Part shown: in pieces, positions 1 to 9,930 of the stretch
How positions within the stretch are numbered: the first letter of the stretch is position 1
How the letters are laid out: every line of letters begins with the position of its first letter
Assembly (NCBI GenBank): GCA_019828565.1
Contig: JAHDYR010000016.1
Coordinates: forward strand, 211,053-275,052
Length of the DNA: 64,000 nucleotides
Direction of reading: 5' to 3'
DNA from: Carpediemonas membranifera
Taxonomy: Eukaryota > Fornicata
The notes under the pieces: model-generated
The model's input: only the letters and a program-made list of their open reading frames with translations
Databases searched by the model: none
Told to the model about the DNA's origin: nothing
Made by a program: the position numbers and the translations under genes

Positions 1-751
1 TGCGCTGAGCCTGGCCCTTGTTCGCCTTCATCACGAGCATGGCGTCGTGCAAGTTCTCTATGTGTGACCCGAGCGACCCGAGTCTGAGGTTGGTGGGGTC
101 GACGACCTCAGCCGGTGTCTGTGGGAAGAGCGTTGTGGGGACTACCCGGCCGATGCTCTGCTCCAGGGCAACCACGGAGCGGGCGAGGTAGGCGCGGGCG
201 TGGGCCTGGATGACGACGTCGCCGATGCCACGGCAGGAGGTGCGGATACGACGTATGACATCGTTCATCTCGTTCAGAGGGATCAGGAACCTGTATGTAG
301 CGAGCAGGGCGAGCTCGATGTAGATTCTGGGGACCAGCTCGCGGATGGAGGAGATCTTCATGATCCAGTTGCGGCACGTCGACTTCACTTCTTCGTTGAT
401 CTCAGAGCAATCAAACTCGGCTGTCAGCTGTGGGTTAGCGGCGTAGGCACGGTCGCGAAGGCGTCTGTAGACCTTCTCGCCGAAGGAATCAAGAACACGG
501 ATGGCTTCGTGCCACGTCCTGGAGTAGAATGAGGCGACGGAGGCGTCGGCAAGGTACTTGCATGCCTGAATAGTGGCCTTGAGTGCAGCAATCTTCTCAT
601 CCTGAGCCCAGCTGCGCTCAAGCGACTGAAGCAGCTCGCGAATTCCGGCGGTGATCTGCTTGCGCGTAGATCCCTTGATGGAACCGAGTTCGTCTGTCAT
701 AAGAATGACAGGGAAGGATTGCTCGATGGCGTCGATGTCTATATCCGCCAT
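1..751 (-). CDS. VPS35L: VPS35L-like retriever subunit, 5' part only (cut by window edge)
   Basis: About 250 N-terminal residues are visible; the rest lies before position 1. The ATG at 751 opens a frame that stays open to the edge. Around residue 125 it carries the family-typical block CRNWIMKISSIRELVPR followed by IYIELALL, and then a CRGIGD...HARAYL stretch, which I recognise from VPS35L/C16orf62, the VPS35-like scaffold of the retriever complex. Retriever works with the CCC and WASH complexes in endosome-to-surface recycling. The part before this block is shorter than in the human protein. The next gene upstream is a WASH-complex subunit, which fits the pathway. VPS35 itself is less likely because the block above is specific to the VPS35L branch. 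Confidence 0.75.
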   Translation of the reverse strand, partial: MADIDIDAIEQSFPVILMTDELGSIKGSTRKQITAGIRELLQSLERSWAQDEKIAALKATIQACKYLADASVASFYSRTWHEAIRVLDSFGEKVYRRLRDRAYAANPQLTAEFDCSEINEEVKSTCRNWIMKISSIRELVPRIYIELALLATYRFLIPLNEMNDVIRRIRTSCRGIGDVVIQAHARAYLARSVVALEQSIGRVVPTTLFPQTPAEVVDPTNLRLGSLGSHIENLHDAMLVMKANKGQAQR

Positions 752-998
752 TCTTGTTGGGTCGTTTGTCTGCTCCGACTGGATGAAAGTCGTTTGCAAA
801 TGCAGAGGAGAGATGAAGTGTGGTTAACAAGGGTGAGGGAATAAAAAGGGATGAAGTGTGTGGCTGGGCCACGAAACAGAGCGTCTTCTTCATGCCCGTT
901 TGATGTTCCTCTCGTCGGGCCGGCAGAGGTCTCGGACACTCAGAAAGAAGTGATGCTATTTAGTAATCTCCAAACGTCAACATGACATCCCCACAAGC
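752..998. other. intergenic spacer, nothing recognised
   Basis: 247 bases between VPS35L and WASHC3. I see no convincing reading frame, RNA gene or repeat here; it should hold the promoter of the VPS35L gene. Confidence 0.5.
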
Positions 999-1454
999 CT
1001 ACAAGATCTCATCCAACGCCAGCGTCTTCCCGCTCTCCTCGATGATCTTGAAAGCCGTCTCCCTCGGCACTGACGACATGATCATCTTGTTGAACACCTG
1101 CACTGTCGGAATACCCACCTTGAGCTGCCTATAGTACATGGCGTACTCGGGGTTGGACTGAAGGCCGCTGGGTGCGGCGGTGGCGGCCTCGGGTTGTGCC
1201 ACGGCGCTTGTGCTCGCTTGCGCTGGTGCTTGTTCAACAGCCGCGGCGGGCATGTTCTCGGGCTCATCGGGAACCGTACTAAGCTTTGATTCTAACATGC
1301 ATATGATCTCATTTGTGCGTGTGAGCGTCTTGTCGGCTTCGTCCAGCTTCGAATGACACGTCCGCGCGAATTCATCGATAAAATATGTCGTTGAGATGAT
1401 AAAGGCGTTGATTGCAGCCAACGTACGTTCTCTATCAAGCGGCGCTGTCGACAT
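999..1454 (-). CDS. WASHC3: WASH complex subunit 3 (CCDC53)-like
   Basis: A complete protein of 151 residues. WASHC3/CCDC53 is a small coiled-coil subunit of the WASH complex, which activates Arp2/3 on endosomes. Residues about 8-60 match the family core: a helix reading TLAAINAFIISTTYFIDEF followed by a predicted coiled coil ending in ICMLESKLSTVP. A low-complexity Ala/Pro/Gln linker follows, and then the conserved C-terminal segment YYRQLKVGIPTVQVFNKM, comparable to the family's 'YLKMVQVGVPVMAIRNKM'. Length is close to that of animal homologues. It lies just upstream of VPS35L and downstream of a SNAPIN-like gene, all in one direction. A TTAAACTGC motif is found about 15 bases upstream of the ATG. 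Confidence 0.82.
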   Translation of the reverse strand: MSTAPLDRERTLAAINAFIISTTYFIDEFARTCHSKLDEADKTLTRTNEIICMLESKLSTVPDEPENMPAAAVEQAPAQASTSAVAQPEAATAAPSGLQSNPEYAMYYRQLKVGIPTVQVFNKMIMSSVPRETAFKIIEESGKTLALDEIL

Positions 1455-1605
1455 CAGTACTCAGTGGGTTAAACTGCGTTTTTCTTCAAATGGGGCACGA
1501 GTCCGATAAGGAGTCTATAAGGGGCATATAAGACCCCATGCTTGTGTTTCTAGCAAACACGCTCGTCTTTACAAATGATCTCGTCATCTGACCCACGACC
1601 AGGGA

Positions 1606-2242
1606 TCAGGGCTGCTCGGTGGCTTCAGCCTCTGGATCTTGCTGGGGCTCGTCTACAACCTCCTCTTCGGGCGCTGGCTCTGCTTCCTTGATCTGCTCTG
1701 AGTCCTCCGGAGCAGCAGCTTCAGCCTCAGCCTCAGGCTCGGCAGCGTCTTCACTAACAATGGGCTCGGCCGGAGCATCGGATGGCGTCTCCGGGATGCC
1801 GTCCGCGGTGACTGCCGCCAGGGCGGCCATGGCCTCGCCGTTGCCGACCTTAAGCTGATCAACCTCGCCCGACAGTTCCTCGAGCGCGTGCTTCTCCCGC
1901 TCGACCATGTCGTGTACCTGCCTATGCATCTTACCCACGCGTTGCTGGACGGTGAGGACCTTGCCGCTGAGCTTGGTCACGCGCTTGTTGGCCGTCCGGA
2001 GCTTGTTGGAGTATTCGTCGAGTGGGACAACAGTGGCCACTTCCTTGAAGTCCTCAAGGGCTGAATAATGCATTAAAGTTGTACAAACTCTTCATGAGGT
2101 CACCAATCCGACTGAGGAGCTCGGCCTGGTTCGTCTGGATCGAGGAAATGGACGTCATGATACTCTCCACGCCAGGCTTCAAGAATGACTGAATCTCAGT
2201 CGATAGAGTCTCCTGAAACGCAGTCTGCTCGCTTCCAGACAT
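1606..2242 (-). CDS. SNAPIN: SNAPIN-like BLOC-1/BORC subunit, one 28-nt intron
   Basis: Two exons (2242-2089 and 2060-1606) give 202 residues. Residues about 15-95 form a continuous coiled coil with the SNAPIN pattern (IQTNQAELLSRIGDLMKTL, then LDEYSNKLRTANKRVTKL). SNAPIN is a shared subunit of BLOC-1 and BORC, which handle lysosome and endosome positioning. A Glu/Ala/Pro-rich acidic tail of about 95 residues is extra compared with animal SNAPIN. The two frames only join if the intron at 2061-2088 (GTTTGT...TTCAG) is removed. The joined codon makes Thr in DLMKTLEDF, and the total is divisible by three. The fold is short and helical, so another BLOC-1-type coiled coil is possible. Confidence 0.62.
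2061..2088 (-). other. ultrashort intron (28 nt) in SNAPIN-like gene
   Basis: GTTTGT donor and TTCAG acceptor. Removing it joins two otherwise out-of-frame coding blocks of one coiled coil. Confidence 0.7.
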
Positions 2243-2352
2243 TGTTTTAGTAGTTTTAGTATGCTGACTTCCGGACTATTTGACAAGATCCTTAACCTGC
2301 GAATTATTCTCACATGTGACTCTCCTGCGACCCCAGCCAAACTATACACCGT

Positions 2353-4164
2353 TTAAATCTGATCGACCTGCCGGACCTCCGTAACCCGCGCCCTGACGCC
2401 GTCCGTCGTCGGGTTCAGCATCAGCACGCACGTCTTCTGGCCCCCAAGCTCGCTGTTGTCCTTCACCGCTGCTGCGAGTGACGCCTCGCGGTCTCTGGAC
2501 AGCCAGCCCCTGTTCTTGCGGGTCTCGGGCTCCACGACGTACGTCCTCCCCGCCATCTCTGCCCGGGGCTCCGTCCTGGCGTCCTCAGCGTGCTGTGCGA
2601 AGGGGTGGAGCTCCTCGTCGTCGGCCAGCTCACCCAGCCGTCTCATGTCGTCCGGGTGGCGGGCACAGCGGACGATGCGGCCGCCCTGCTTCGAGTAGAG
2701 CACGCCGTACCAGTCGACGGTGCGTTTGGCCACGGTTGACACGGCGAAGGTGGGGGCGGCGACCATGTAGATGATGGCACCCGCGACGAAGCCCCACTTC
2801 TTGAACATGAAGGGCTCGCCCCGCTCCTTGCCCTGCTGGCCGGCCACCACGTCTACGAGCACCGTAAGCGTCCACTTGTTGACAACAATGGCGAGGTACG
2901 CGGCGATGAGGATGAGAGTGAGCATGAGTGCGTCGAGGGCGAGGTAGGGCGAGGGCGGGGTCCTGTCCGAGACGTACTGGTACAGCGACCACACTGCCCA
3001 GGGGCCGATGGACGCGAGCTGGGCGATCACGGAGAGGGTGGGGATGAGGATCACGGGCAGGGCCAGGGCTGCGAGGGTGACCTGCAGTCTGTTCTGGAGC
3101 CAGTCTGCCCTGGTGAAGTACGTGTCGAGCGTGACGAACTGGCGCTGGACGAAGTTGAACGTCTTTTTGACGGGCTCGACCACGCGGAGGTCGCCTCTGA
3201 AGAGCACGCGCGGGTCGGCCACGATCCTCTTGCCCGTCTGGTGGGCGATGTTGCTGACGGCCATGTCGTCCGAGTAGCCGCCGTCGCGCCAGATGTCCAG
3301 AATGCCGTGCCGGTTGGCCCTCAGGTCGGCCGTGCGGATCATGAAGCAGCCGCCCCAGGCGAAGGGGCAGTACTTGTTGGCAAACGACGAGAGGTTGATG
3401 ATGCGGTAGAGCGACAGGAAGTGAGACATCAGAGTCGACTTCGTCTCGGGCGGGGGCACCTCCACGATGTAGCCCGTGCTGATCCAGTTCTTAGGCTTCT
3501 CGTCCTCGTCGTCGGGGTTGGCCATGCCTTCCTCAATCGCCCTGACGAGGATCTCGATGGTGTTGGGGTTCGTCCCGAGGTCGTCGTCGAGGAAGAGGGT
3601 GTAGCGGGAGTCGGGGTTGGACGCCTGGGTGCCGGCGATCATGTTGTGAATCTTCTGGGCGTTATGCCAGGAGAGGCCAGAGATGACCTGCTTGCACTCG
3701 ATGTGGCGGCTGTCAGACGGGCTGCGGTTGGCGTAGAACTCCCTGAGGAAGTCCTCGATGTGCTCAGTGGCGGGGTCGTTCTTACTCTCCGTCACGAAGA
3801 CGAACTCGACGTTTTGGTAGGATGTGGACGTCTGTGCGCGCCAGAAGTTGAGCTTCTCTGGGTTAAAGCCCTTGATGGGCATAACTACGGAGACGAGAGG
3901 CATCGTACGCTCCTCGTTCACGGCATCAGGGCAATTGTTCCTAACTCCGCGCAGCTTGTACCGAGAGATGGCAAGGATCGCCCAGAATGATGTGAAAGCC
4001 ACGATAGTGACGAATGCTTCCGCGTTAAAGACGCATAGCAGGAGGAATACCAGGTTCAACATCCTCCAGCAGCGGGAACCTAAACCTGCTCGCGGGGCCA
4101 GGCTGACTGTGACCGGGGTGAGGCGGACGAGTTCTGTCTGAGTACAGCTATAGCATGTTTGCAT
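2353..4164 (-). CDS. GT2/GT21 glycosyltransferase, ceramide glucosyltransferase-like membrane enzyme
   Basis: 603 residues from the ATG at 4164. An N-terminal membrane segment (about residues 35-65) is followed by a GT-A catalytic domain. It contains VSVVMPIKG, the acidic metal/nucleotide motif FLDDDLG (about residue 190), an Asp pair in GGYSDDMAVSN and a QRQF stretch in the place of the (Q/R)xxRW motif. Three to four hydrophobic helices follow (about residues 355-480), then a charged cytosolic tail. This order is that of ceramide glucosyltransferases (UDP-glucose:ceramide, Golgi or ER), but the RxxRW motif is not canonical. The lipid acceptor is therefore an inference; another processive GT2 enzyme remains possible. 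Confidence 0.65.
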   Translation of the reverse strand: MQTCYSCTQTELVRLTPVTVSLAPRAGLGSRCWRMLNLVFLLLCVFNAEAFVTIVAFTSFWAILAISRYKLRGVRNNCPDAVNEERTMPLVSVVMPIKGFNPEKLNFWRAQTSTSYQNVEFVFVTESKNDPATEHIEDFLREFYANRSPSDSRHIECKQVISGLSWHNAQKIHNMIAGTQASNPDSRYTLFLDDDLGTNPNTIEILVRAIEEGMANPDDEDEKPKNWISTGYIVEVPPPETKSTLMSHFLSLYRIINLSSFANKYCPFAWGGCFMIRTADLRANRHGILDIWRDGGYSDDMAVSNIAHQTGKRIVADPRVLFRGDLRVVEPVKKTFNFVQRQFVTLDTYFTRADWLQNRLQVTLAALALPVILIPTLSVIAQLASIGPWAVWSLYQYVSDRTPPSPYLALDALMLTLILIAAYLAIVVNKWTLTVLVDVVAGQQGKERGEPFMFKKWGFVAGAIIYMVAAPTFAVSTVAKRTVDWYGVLYSKQGGRIVRCARHPDDMRRLGELADDEELHPFAQHAEDARTEPRAEMAGRTYVVEPETRKNRGWLSRDREASLAAAVKDNSELGGQKTCVLMLNPTTDGVRARVTEVRQVDQI

Positions 4165-4327
4165 CAATTACCGCGCGTTTCCAGCTTTCGGTTGAGCCGC
4201 CGCTCCTTGCTATCATCCTGTCCTGCTCCAGCTCTCAGATCCAGCACGCCGTCACCCCAGCGACTGATTTACCTGATTTACCTATACTATGTACTGCGCC
4301 ATCCTTGTACTGTTACACAGCCATCTT

Positions 4328-4825
4328 CTAGCTGCTCGGGAACGGCGATGCGGCCAGGCTGCTGATATCGCTCATGGTTCCGGCGACCGAAGCGCGTGCT
4401 TTCCTGTGCAGCTGGGAGGTCCGCTCGAGCTGTGATCTGGCCGACCCGAGCGCGGTCTGCAGACGAACAACAACGCTCTTAAGCGCCGCGTTTTCACTCT
4501 TGAGCTCTGTATTCTCCTGTCTCAGAGCCTTGTTCTCGCTCTTTAGCCTTTCTTCGTCCTCAGCGGTGAAGCGGGGCACGACATTGTCTTCCGGGTCCAG
4601 CTCGTAGGGCAAGAGAATCTGACCATCAGCTAATTCGGCCGCAATGAAATCTAATTGTGTTGCTAAATGCTGAATTTCGGTTTCGTCGGCAACACCTTGC
4701 CAGGTACGTGGCGAGGATTCGAAATCGTTTTTCATGGTTTCTACCCAGTTGAGCACTCGTGAAAAGCGATCGAAGTGAATCGCATGATCCGACTGATCGG
4801 ATTGGGATAGCTCATCCAGCTCCAT
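4328..4825 (-). CDS. small coiled-coil protein, function unknown
   Basis: 165 residues from the ATG at 4825 (MELDELSQSDQS). I do not recognise a family. The N-terminal 70 residues are mixed helical and acidic. Residues about 85-145 form a clear leucine-zipper-like coiled coil (ERLKSENKALRQENTELKSE), followed by a Ser/Ala-rich tail. A CTAAACTGC motif lies about 45 bases upstream of the ATG. An in-frame GTG further upstream would add 17 residues but is not a credible eukaryotic start. Confidence 0.6.
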   Translation of the reverse strand: MELDELSQSDQSDHAIHFDRFSRVLNWVETMKNDFESSPRTWQGVADETEIQHLATQLDFIAAELADGQILLPYELDPEDNVVPRFTAEDEERLKSENKALRQENTELKSENAALKSVVVRLQTALGSARSQLERTSQLHRKARASVAGTMSDISSLAASPFPSS

Positions 4826-5037
4826 CGGTCGAATTGCAAGCGTGCGATTATGAAGCGACCTCGGGCTAAACTGCACCGACTGTCCAAGCTCCTATGAGCT
4901 CGGCCAGGGGCTAGCGGGGCCATGGATGGAGTAGGATAAGTCTCCGCTACATATTCTCTAGCATAAATCTGAGAATTTCGCCGGTGACACGTCATTTAAA
5001 CTTCCGGACAAATTTATGTACGCCTTGCAAGCCTCTC

Positions 5038-6597
5038 CTACGCCAGCACTGCACCTACCGACACAGTCCATGGCTCCTCGAACTCGAGTTCGGTGATCCC
5101 CCGTTCAATCTCCGGGTCGGGCACGGCATGACACTCGGGGTCGCTGATCATATCAGCACTGGGCTCTGTGTCCTCGGTCACCATCGCTGCATCCGGCTCT
5201 GCTTCATCATCTTCCTCGGCCTCGTCTCCGGCCCCGGCCCCGGCCTCTGTCTCCAGGACACAGAAGTCCAGCGGGATGGCAAGAGTCAGCCCGCCCTCGC
5301 CGTCGTCCTCAACAATGGTCTTCTCCTCCATGGCCTCCTCATCCTCATCCGCCTCGGGGTCCGAGTCGAACTGCTCCTCGACGACACCTGGACAGTCGCT
5401 CTCAACATCATCCTCCTCGGGTTCCGCAGCAACATTCTCCGTTGACGCAGCGACACACAAGTCCTTGCCGGTTGGTGCCGACGGGGGTGACGGCTGTGCC
5501 GACTTCGATGCGTCATACAGGGGCGATGCCGTACACACAAACGGCTGGCCGACCACAGCGTCCCGACCAAACATCACCGAGCCGAGGCTGATGGCGCACC
5601 GCTGCTGCTCGATCCGCTTCTTGATGAGATACGCCGCCATCGATGCCTTGCCCTGCGCCACTGCCAGGTCGGCCGGAGTCTGCCCCTGCGTCGTCCGGAT
5701 AGTATAGCTCGCCCCGTGTGAGTCCAGGATATCTACGGCCTTCACCTTGCCCACCACGGCGGCAACATGCAGCGGGGTGACCCCGTCCCGAGTGGCTGCG
5801 TTGACGTCGGCTCCATGTGCGATGAGCAGCTGGGCCACGGTTGAACGGCGTTTCTGGATAGCAACGTGTAGCGGTGACACACCAGAGAACGATAGAATAG
5901 TCGGGTCTGCGCCGAACGCCAGCAGCAGCTTCACAGCCCCCTTGGAGCCCTCCATGACGAGTCGGAACAAGGGTGTCCTACCCCGCCTGTCCCTATAGTT
6001 GATACAGTCGGGCGCCTTCATCAGCATCCGCATGAGGGGGTAGTTATCCTTAGCCCCAGAGCGCACTAGGAGCTCGGCTCGATAAATCGCCCAGCTCTCG
6101 GTGAAAATCGCGTCCATCGTCTCGCTGTTGTTTGTCTCTGTGGCCTTGGTGAGCGCAGAGATCTTGCCCACCGTCGGATCGGCTCCAGCTCTGAGTAGCG
6201 CCACGACGGCGGGGAGCCATGCTTTCTTGACGGCAAGGCAGAGGGCGGTGCATTGGTTCTCGGCGAGCCGGTTGACATTGATGTTGAAGCTGGCGAGCAG
6301 TGGAATCGCATTGAGCCTGTTCATCTTCACTGCGAGGTATGCGAGCGGCATCGTGGTCGTGTCAAAGGCATAGTAAGGCAGAAGCGTCGCCAGGAAGTCG
6401 GGGCGGTTGTGGATGATGGCGCTTCCGAGGAGATCCATGCCCTTTGTGTTGTGCTTTCCAATGAATGCCGCAGAATTGTCTCTGCGGCGCAAAAGTTCGG
6501 CGAGCTTCGTATGGAAGCTGACAATCGATGTTTCTGGATTCCGAATTAGATCACGGAGCGCCTTATTGGCCTCAATGACGCCAATTGTGGCTTTCAT
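5038..6597 (-). CDS. ankyrin-repeat protein with acidic tail
   Basis: 519 residues. Ankyrin repeats run from about residue 45 to 330. The clearest are consecutive TPLFRLVMEGSKGAVKLLL, SPLHVAIQKRRSTVAQLLI and TPLHVAAVVGKVKAVDIL units, with the usual GADP/GADV turns. The remaining 190 residues are low-complexity and strongly Asp/Glu-rich. Ankyrin repeats mediate protein-protein contacts, and no enzymatic domain is visible, so the partner and role are unknown. Start at the first ATG (6597). Confidence 0.75.
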   Translation of the reverse strand: MKATIGVIEANKALRDLIRNPETSIVSFHTKLAELLRRRDNSAAFIGKHNTKGMDLLGSAIIHNRPDFLATLLPYYAFDTTTMPLAYLAVKMNRLNAIPLLASFNINVNRLAENQCTALCLAVKKAWLPAVVALLRAGADPTVGKISALTKATETNNSETMDAIFTESWAIYRAELLVRSGAKDNYPLMRMLMKAPDCINYRDRRGRTPLFRLVMEGSKGAVKLLLAFGADPTILSFSGVSPLHVAIQKRRSTVAQLLIAHGADVNAATRDGVTPLHVAAVVGKVKAVDILDSHGASYTIRTTQGQTPADLAVAQGKASMAAYLIKKRIEQQRCAISLGSVMFGRDAVVGQPFVCTASPLYDASKSAQPSPPSAPTGKDLCVAASTENVAAEPEEDDVESDCPGVVEEQFDSDPEADEDEEAMEEKTIVEDDGEGGLTLAIPLDFCVLETEAGAGAGDEAEEDDEAEPDAAMVTEDTEPSADMISDPECHAVPDPEIERGITELEFEEPWTVSVGAVLA

Positions 6598-6776
6598 GTG
6601 TGGAGTGGTTGTGTCACGGCATACTACGGCTCAGAGTGCGAACTGACGCTTGACACGCCAGAATTTAAGAAATTGTTAAATTCGGTCCAACCCAGGTTGT
6701 CGGCCAACCACCAGTTCGCCGGCTCGTCTCATTGGTCAGTTTACATTGGCGCAGGCGTGTCATGTATCACCCCACC

Positions 6777-7719
6777 TCAGGCGCTCTCCGCCGTCGTCCC
6801 CGCGTGGGGCACCTCGCCCTCGCCCTCCGCCAGGACGACGGCCTTGGGTTTCTCGTGCTCAATGGCCTTGCCGTCCTCGTGATATTCGATCAAATTGTCA
6901 ATCAAACGATGGCACGCGGTGACTGATCTCACGAGCGACGAGATGAAGAGCGAGAGGTAGAAGTCATTCATCCGCTCGTTCACGGCTGTGATGAGCTGCT
7001 TATCCTCGCTGTTGGGCAGGATACAGAAGATCTCCTGGATCATCATGTTAATCTGTTGATTGAGTGGCAGCTTGCCCTCCACGACGAGATTCATGTATTC
7101 CAGCACCTCATGCATGCACCGCTTGAACGCGTCGAGTGCGGACACCTTCTTCTCGACCTGTGCGGCCATGGGAAGGTGCTTGAACTGGAGGATGTCTCGA
7201 AGAAGATGCTCCACGCCGATGGCCTCGGCCTCGAGGTAACCTATGTTGTAGTTAACGTGCTTGAACACTTTCTCACCGTCGTTGTTGCGGCATACGTAGG
7301 CCGAGAGGGGCAGGAACGGCGAGCCGCTCTGGATGTCGACCAAGAGGTAGAGGGGGTCGCTCGCATCGTGCGTGAAGAGGTCATGGATGCGCATGTCATG
7401 TGCCAGGAGCGAGCTGCCCGTGCTGTACCATCCGACGAAGTGCTCGCGGGACGATACGCGGTGGAAGAGCTGTAGCATCTCCCGGTGGAAGAGGTCATCG
7501 AGGAACCAGATCTGGTTGTCCTCGGCGTCCTCGTCATAGGGGACTGTGTGATGGATAAGTGCATGGGAACGTACTAGCATAGCAATTGGTGACCTCCAGC
7601 TTGTTCCCGACCTTTTCTCCGAGAAGGGCGCCTACTACGCGCTTGTTCGTCTGACTAGCTATTCTGTTATAGTGATCTACAATGGATAGAAGCACAATAG
7701 GGTGCACAGAAACCTCCAT
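6777..7719 (-). CDS. RPN8: 26S proteasome lid subunit Rpn8 (PSMD7), one 31-nt intron
   Basis: Exons 7719-7575 and 7543-6777 give 303 residues. Rpn8 is the catalytically inactive MPN partner of the deubiquitinase Rpn11 in the proteasome lid. The start [16 protein letters not shown], the RVVGALLG turn, the [15 protein letters not shown] segment and the later [10 protein letters not shown] and GKLPLNQQI blocks match Rpn8 throughout. The JAMM zinc motif is absent (VGWYSTGSS rather than HSHP), as expected for Rpn8 and against Rpn11. The intron at 7544-7574 (GTACGT...CACACAG) falls inside the MPN domain, and splicing gives NCYAIPYDED. eIF3f/CSN6 are less similar. Two other proteasome-linked genes (PAC2, beta4) are in the window. 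Confidence 0.9.
7544..7574 (-). other. ultrashort intron (31 nt) in RPN8
   Basis: GTACGT donor and CACACAG acceptor. Both flanks are conserved Rpn8 sequence in different frames, so splicing is required. Confidence 0.9.
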
Positions 7720-7866
7720 TGTGTTATTGATCACTGATCGTTGTCGCGCTGCAAGAAAAACATTCTCGGCATGACATGTTGCCCAACACAGCTGGCACCA
7801 GCCCAGTAGACCCAACCCAGCATCTCGCCAACCAAACCGCCCCTCTGATCCGCATTTATAAACTGA

Positions 7867-9930
7867 CTATCTAGTCTTGGGCTTGTACTTCCGACGCTGC
7901 CAGTCGGCGTGCTTGTCTGCCACAAGCCGCTTCACCCGGGCCGACCTGAACTGCTTGTTCTTAACCCGCTCGCTGTGTGCGATCATCACCTGGTTCTTGT
8001 TCTTGGTCTTGACCTGGTTAGACGACCCACCGCCCTTGTTCTTGCCCCGAGAGCTCCCGTGCTCAGTAGGCAGGTTGTCCTTGCTGTGGGCCACCATCTC
8101 CTCCTTGCTCATACGGACGTGCTTGGCGTTCGCCAGCAGCCGCTCGGGATCGACCTCCACGCCGACGGACTTGCCGAGCTCCATCACCGTCCGCTGCGCC
8201 TTGATCTCGTCCAGACGCCGGAAGTCGTCGTCGGTCAAGATTCTGACCGTATCAGCCCGGGGCCCGGTCTCCTCGGCCTCGCCCCTCTGCCGCGCGGCCT
8301 CCTGCTCGGCCTCGTACGCCTTGACGTCCTCCTCGTCGGGCGCCTCCTCGACCCAGACGTCGGAGTCGGAGTCGGAGTCGGAGTACACGCCCCAGCCGGC
8401 CCCCTCGCCGGCCTCCTCGGGCTTCTCGGGGTCAAGCATGTCTGCGCCCTCGAGGCTGGTTGCGGGCTTAGCCATGCGGCCGAACTGCACGCCCTCGATC
8501 ATGCCGTGGCGCTCCTCGAATGCGGCCTGTCTGCCGCGCATGTTGCCGGGCAGGATCGCGGGGTTGACCATGCGATAGAACGAGAGCAGCCCGCCCGCCG
8601 CGGACGACACACCCTTGTCCTTGTGTCTGCGGTACTCCACGAGCTCCTGCAGCAGCTCCTTGTTGTCCTCGTCGAACACCAGCGGCTGCCTGCTGGCGAT
8701 CTCCCGGATGGTGTTCAGCCCGATGGTCGGGAACTCCGTCCGCATGCCCTCCTGGATGAACTCGTTGGCGATCTTCCGCACGATCGGCTGCAGGGCGGCG
8801 GGGGGCACCTCGGGGTTCACGGCCTGCGACAGGACGGCCATGACCATCGTCACCTCGCTCTGACGGGCCTTGACGTACCTCTCGATGTACACGAAGAACT
8901 CCTCGATGAACAGGCCGTCCTGGGCGATCACCAGCGACAGCAGACGCAGTGTTGCCAGCCGCGTCTTCAGCTTCAACTTGCTCCTGGCCAGGGTGACCGT
9001 GACGAGACGCTCGGCGAAGGACTCGCTGTCCCGTAGGAGGGCGATGGCGTTGTTTGTGTGGCGGATGGTCTCGTCCGTCTCCTGGGGGTTGGCCGTCCGC
9101 TTCTTCCGCTCGAGCTGGGCCTGCATCGCCTCAATCTTCCTCTCGCGCTTCTTCTTGTTCTTCGTAGCCTTCTGGATGGTCAGCATCTCGCGCTGGATCT
9201 GGTGGGCGAGGCCCGTGATGCCCCGCTCGATGTCGAGCGTGTCCTTCTCCTCCGCGAGCTTGTCCTGGTCGCTAAAGAACGCCAGCGCCTCCCTCACCAT
9301 CACCTCCTCGCGGTGGAAGCAGGCCTCGGCGATGGCGTTGACCAGGTTGGCGAGGCGGTTGCCCTCGTACACCTTCTTCTTGTAGAGGTCAATGAGGAGG
9401 CGGATCGACGTGCGGGCGATGCTGAGCTCGTCCCGGTTGACACTGTGGATGACATGGGTCAGTACAGCCGTGGAGTTGCTGTACTTGCGCTGGATGCGGC
9501 GAAGAATGAAGTTGTAGGTCGCCTGGCGGAGGCCCTTGTCCTCGATGGCGTAGAGATCGAAGAAGTGGGGCATCAGCGTCAGAAAATCGTCCTGGGTCAG
9601 GCACTCGCGGTTGTGGATGAGGCCGAGGGACTGGACGATGGCTAGGCGCACGTCGGGGTGCATCGTCTGGCTGCGTTCAGTCGAGAGGGACAGCAACGCG
9701 TCATAGATCTCGCGGGTGTACTCCTTGTACACCGTAGCCATCTGAGCGATGAAGCGGACGAGGTTGATGAGGTCTGAGGAGGTGTGTTGGTCATTTGCCT
9801 TGAACAGCTCCACACGCGCCTCGAAATGGGACTTCTGCGCTAGGAACTCCTCCTTATACCCATCGGGATCCTGCTTGGCGAACCTCTGAAGGTCATGCAG
9901 ATCTAGAATCGTCGGTTCGGCGTCCTCCAT
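7867..9930 (-). CDS. SDA1: SDA1 homologue, 60S ribosome biogenesis factor
   Basis: 687 residues, the usual SDA1 length. SDA1/SDAD1 is a nucleolar factor needed for 60S subunit maturation and export. The N-terminal half is a helical repeat region with the family start DLHDLQRFAKQDPDGYKEEF and the block ALLSLSTERSQTMHPDVRLA. The middle is a lysine-rich stretch with an adjacent coiled coil. Residues about 500-570 are acidic, including a (DS)n run encoded by a GTCGGA-type microsatellite near 8356-8380. The C-terminus is strongly basic (RKYKPKTR), fitting nucleolar RNA contacts. Start at the ATG at 9930. Confidence 0.9.
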   Translation of the reverse strand: MEDAEPTILDLHDLQRFAKQDPDGYKEEFLAQKSHFEARVELFKANDQHTSSDLINLVRFIAQMATVYKEYTREIYDALLSLSTERSQTMHPDVRLAIVQSLGLIHNRECLTQDDFLTLMPHFFDLYAIEDKGLRQATYNFILRRIQRKYSNSTAVLTHVIHSVNRDELSIARTSIRLLIDLYKKKVYEGNRLANLVNAIAEACFHREEVMVREALAFFSDQDKLAEEKDTLDIERGITGLAHQIQREMLTIQKATKNKKKRERKIEAMQAQLERKKRTANPQETDETIRHTNNAIALLRDSESFAERLVTVTLARSKLKLKTRLATLRLLSLVIAQDGLFIEEFFVYIERYVKARQSEVTMVMAVLSQAVNPEVPPAALQPIVRKIANEFIQEGMRTEFPTIGLNTIREIASRQPLVFDEDNKELLQELVEYRRHKDKGVSSAAGGLLSFYRMVNPAILPGNMRGRQAAFEERHGMIEGVQFGRMAKPATSLEGADMLDPEKPEEAGEGAGWGVYSDSDSDSDVWVEEAPDEEDVKAYEAEQEAARQRGEAEETGPRADTVRILTDDDFRRLDEIKAQRTVMELGKSVGVEVDPERLLANAKHVRMSKEEMVAHSKDNLPTEHGSSRGKNKGGGSSNQVKTKNKNQVMIAHSERVKNKQFRSARVKRLVADKHADWQRRKYKPKTR

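Noticed and set aside
8356-8380. microsatellite as a possible regulatory repeat
   Set aside because: It lies in the SDA1 coding region and simply encodes a (Asp-Ser)n acidic stretch.
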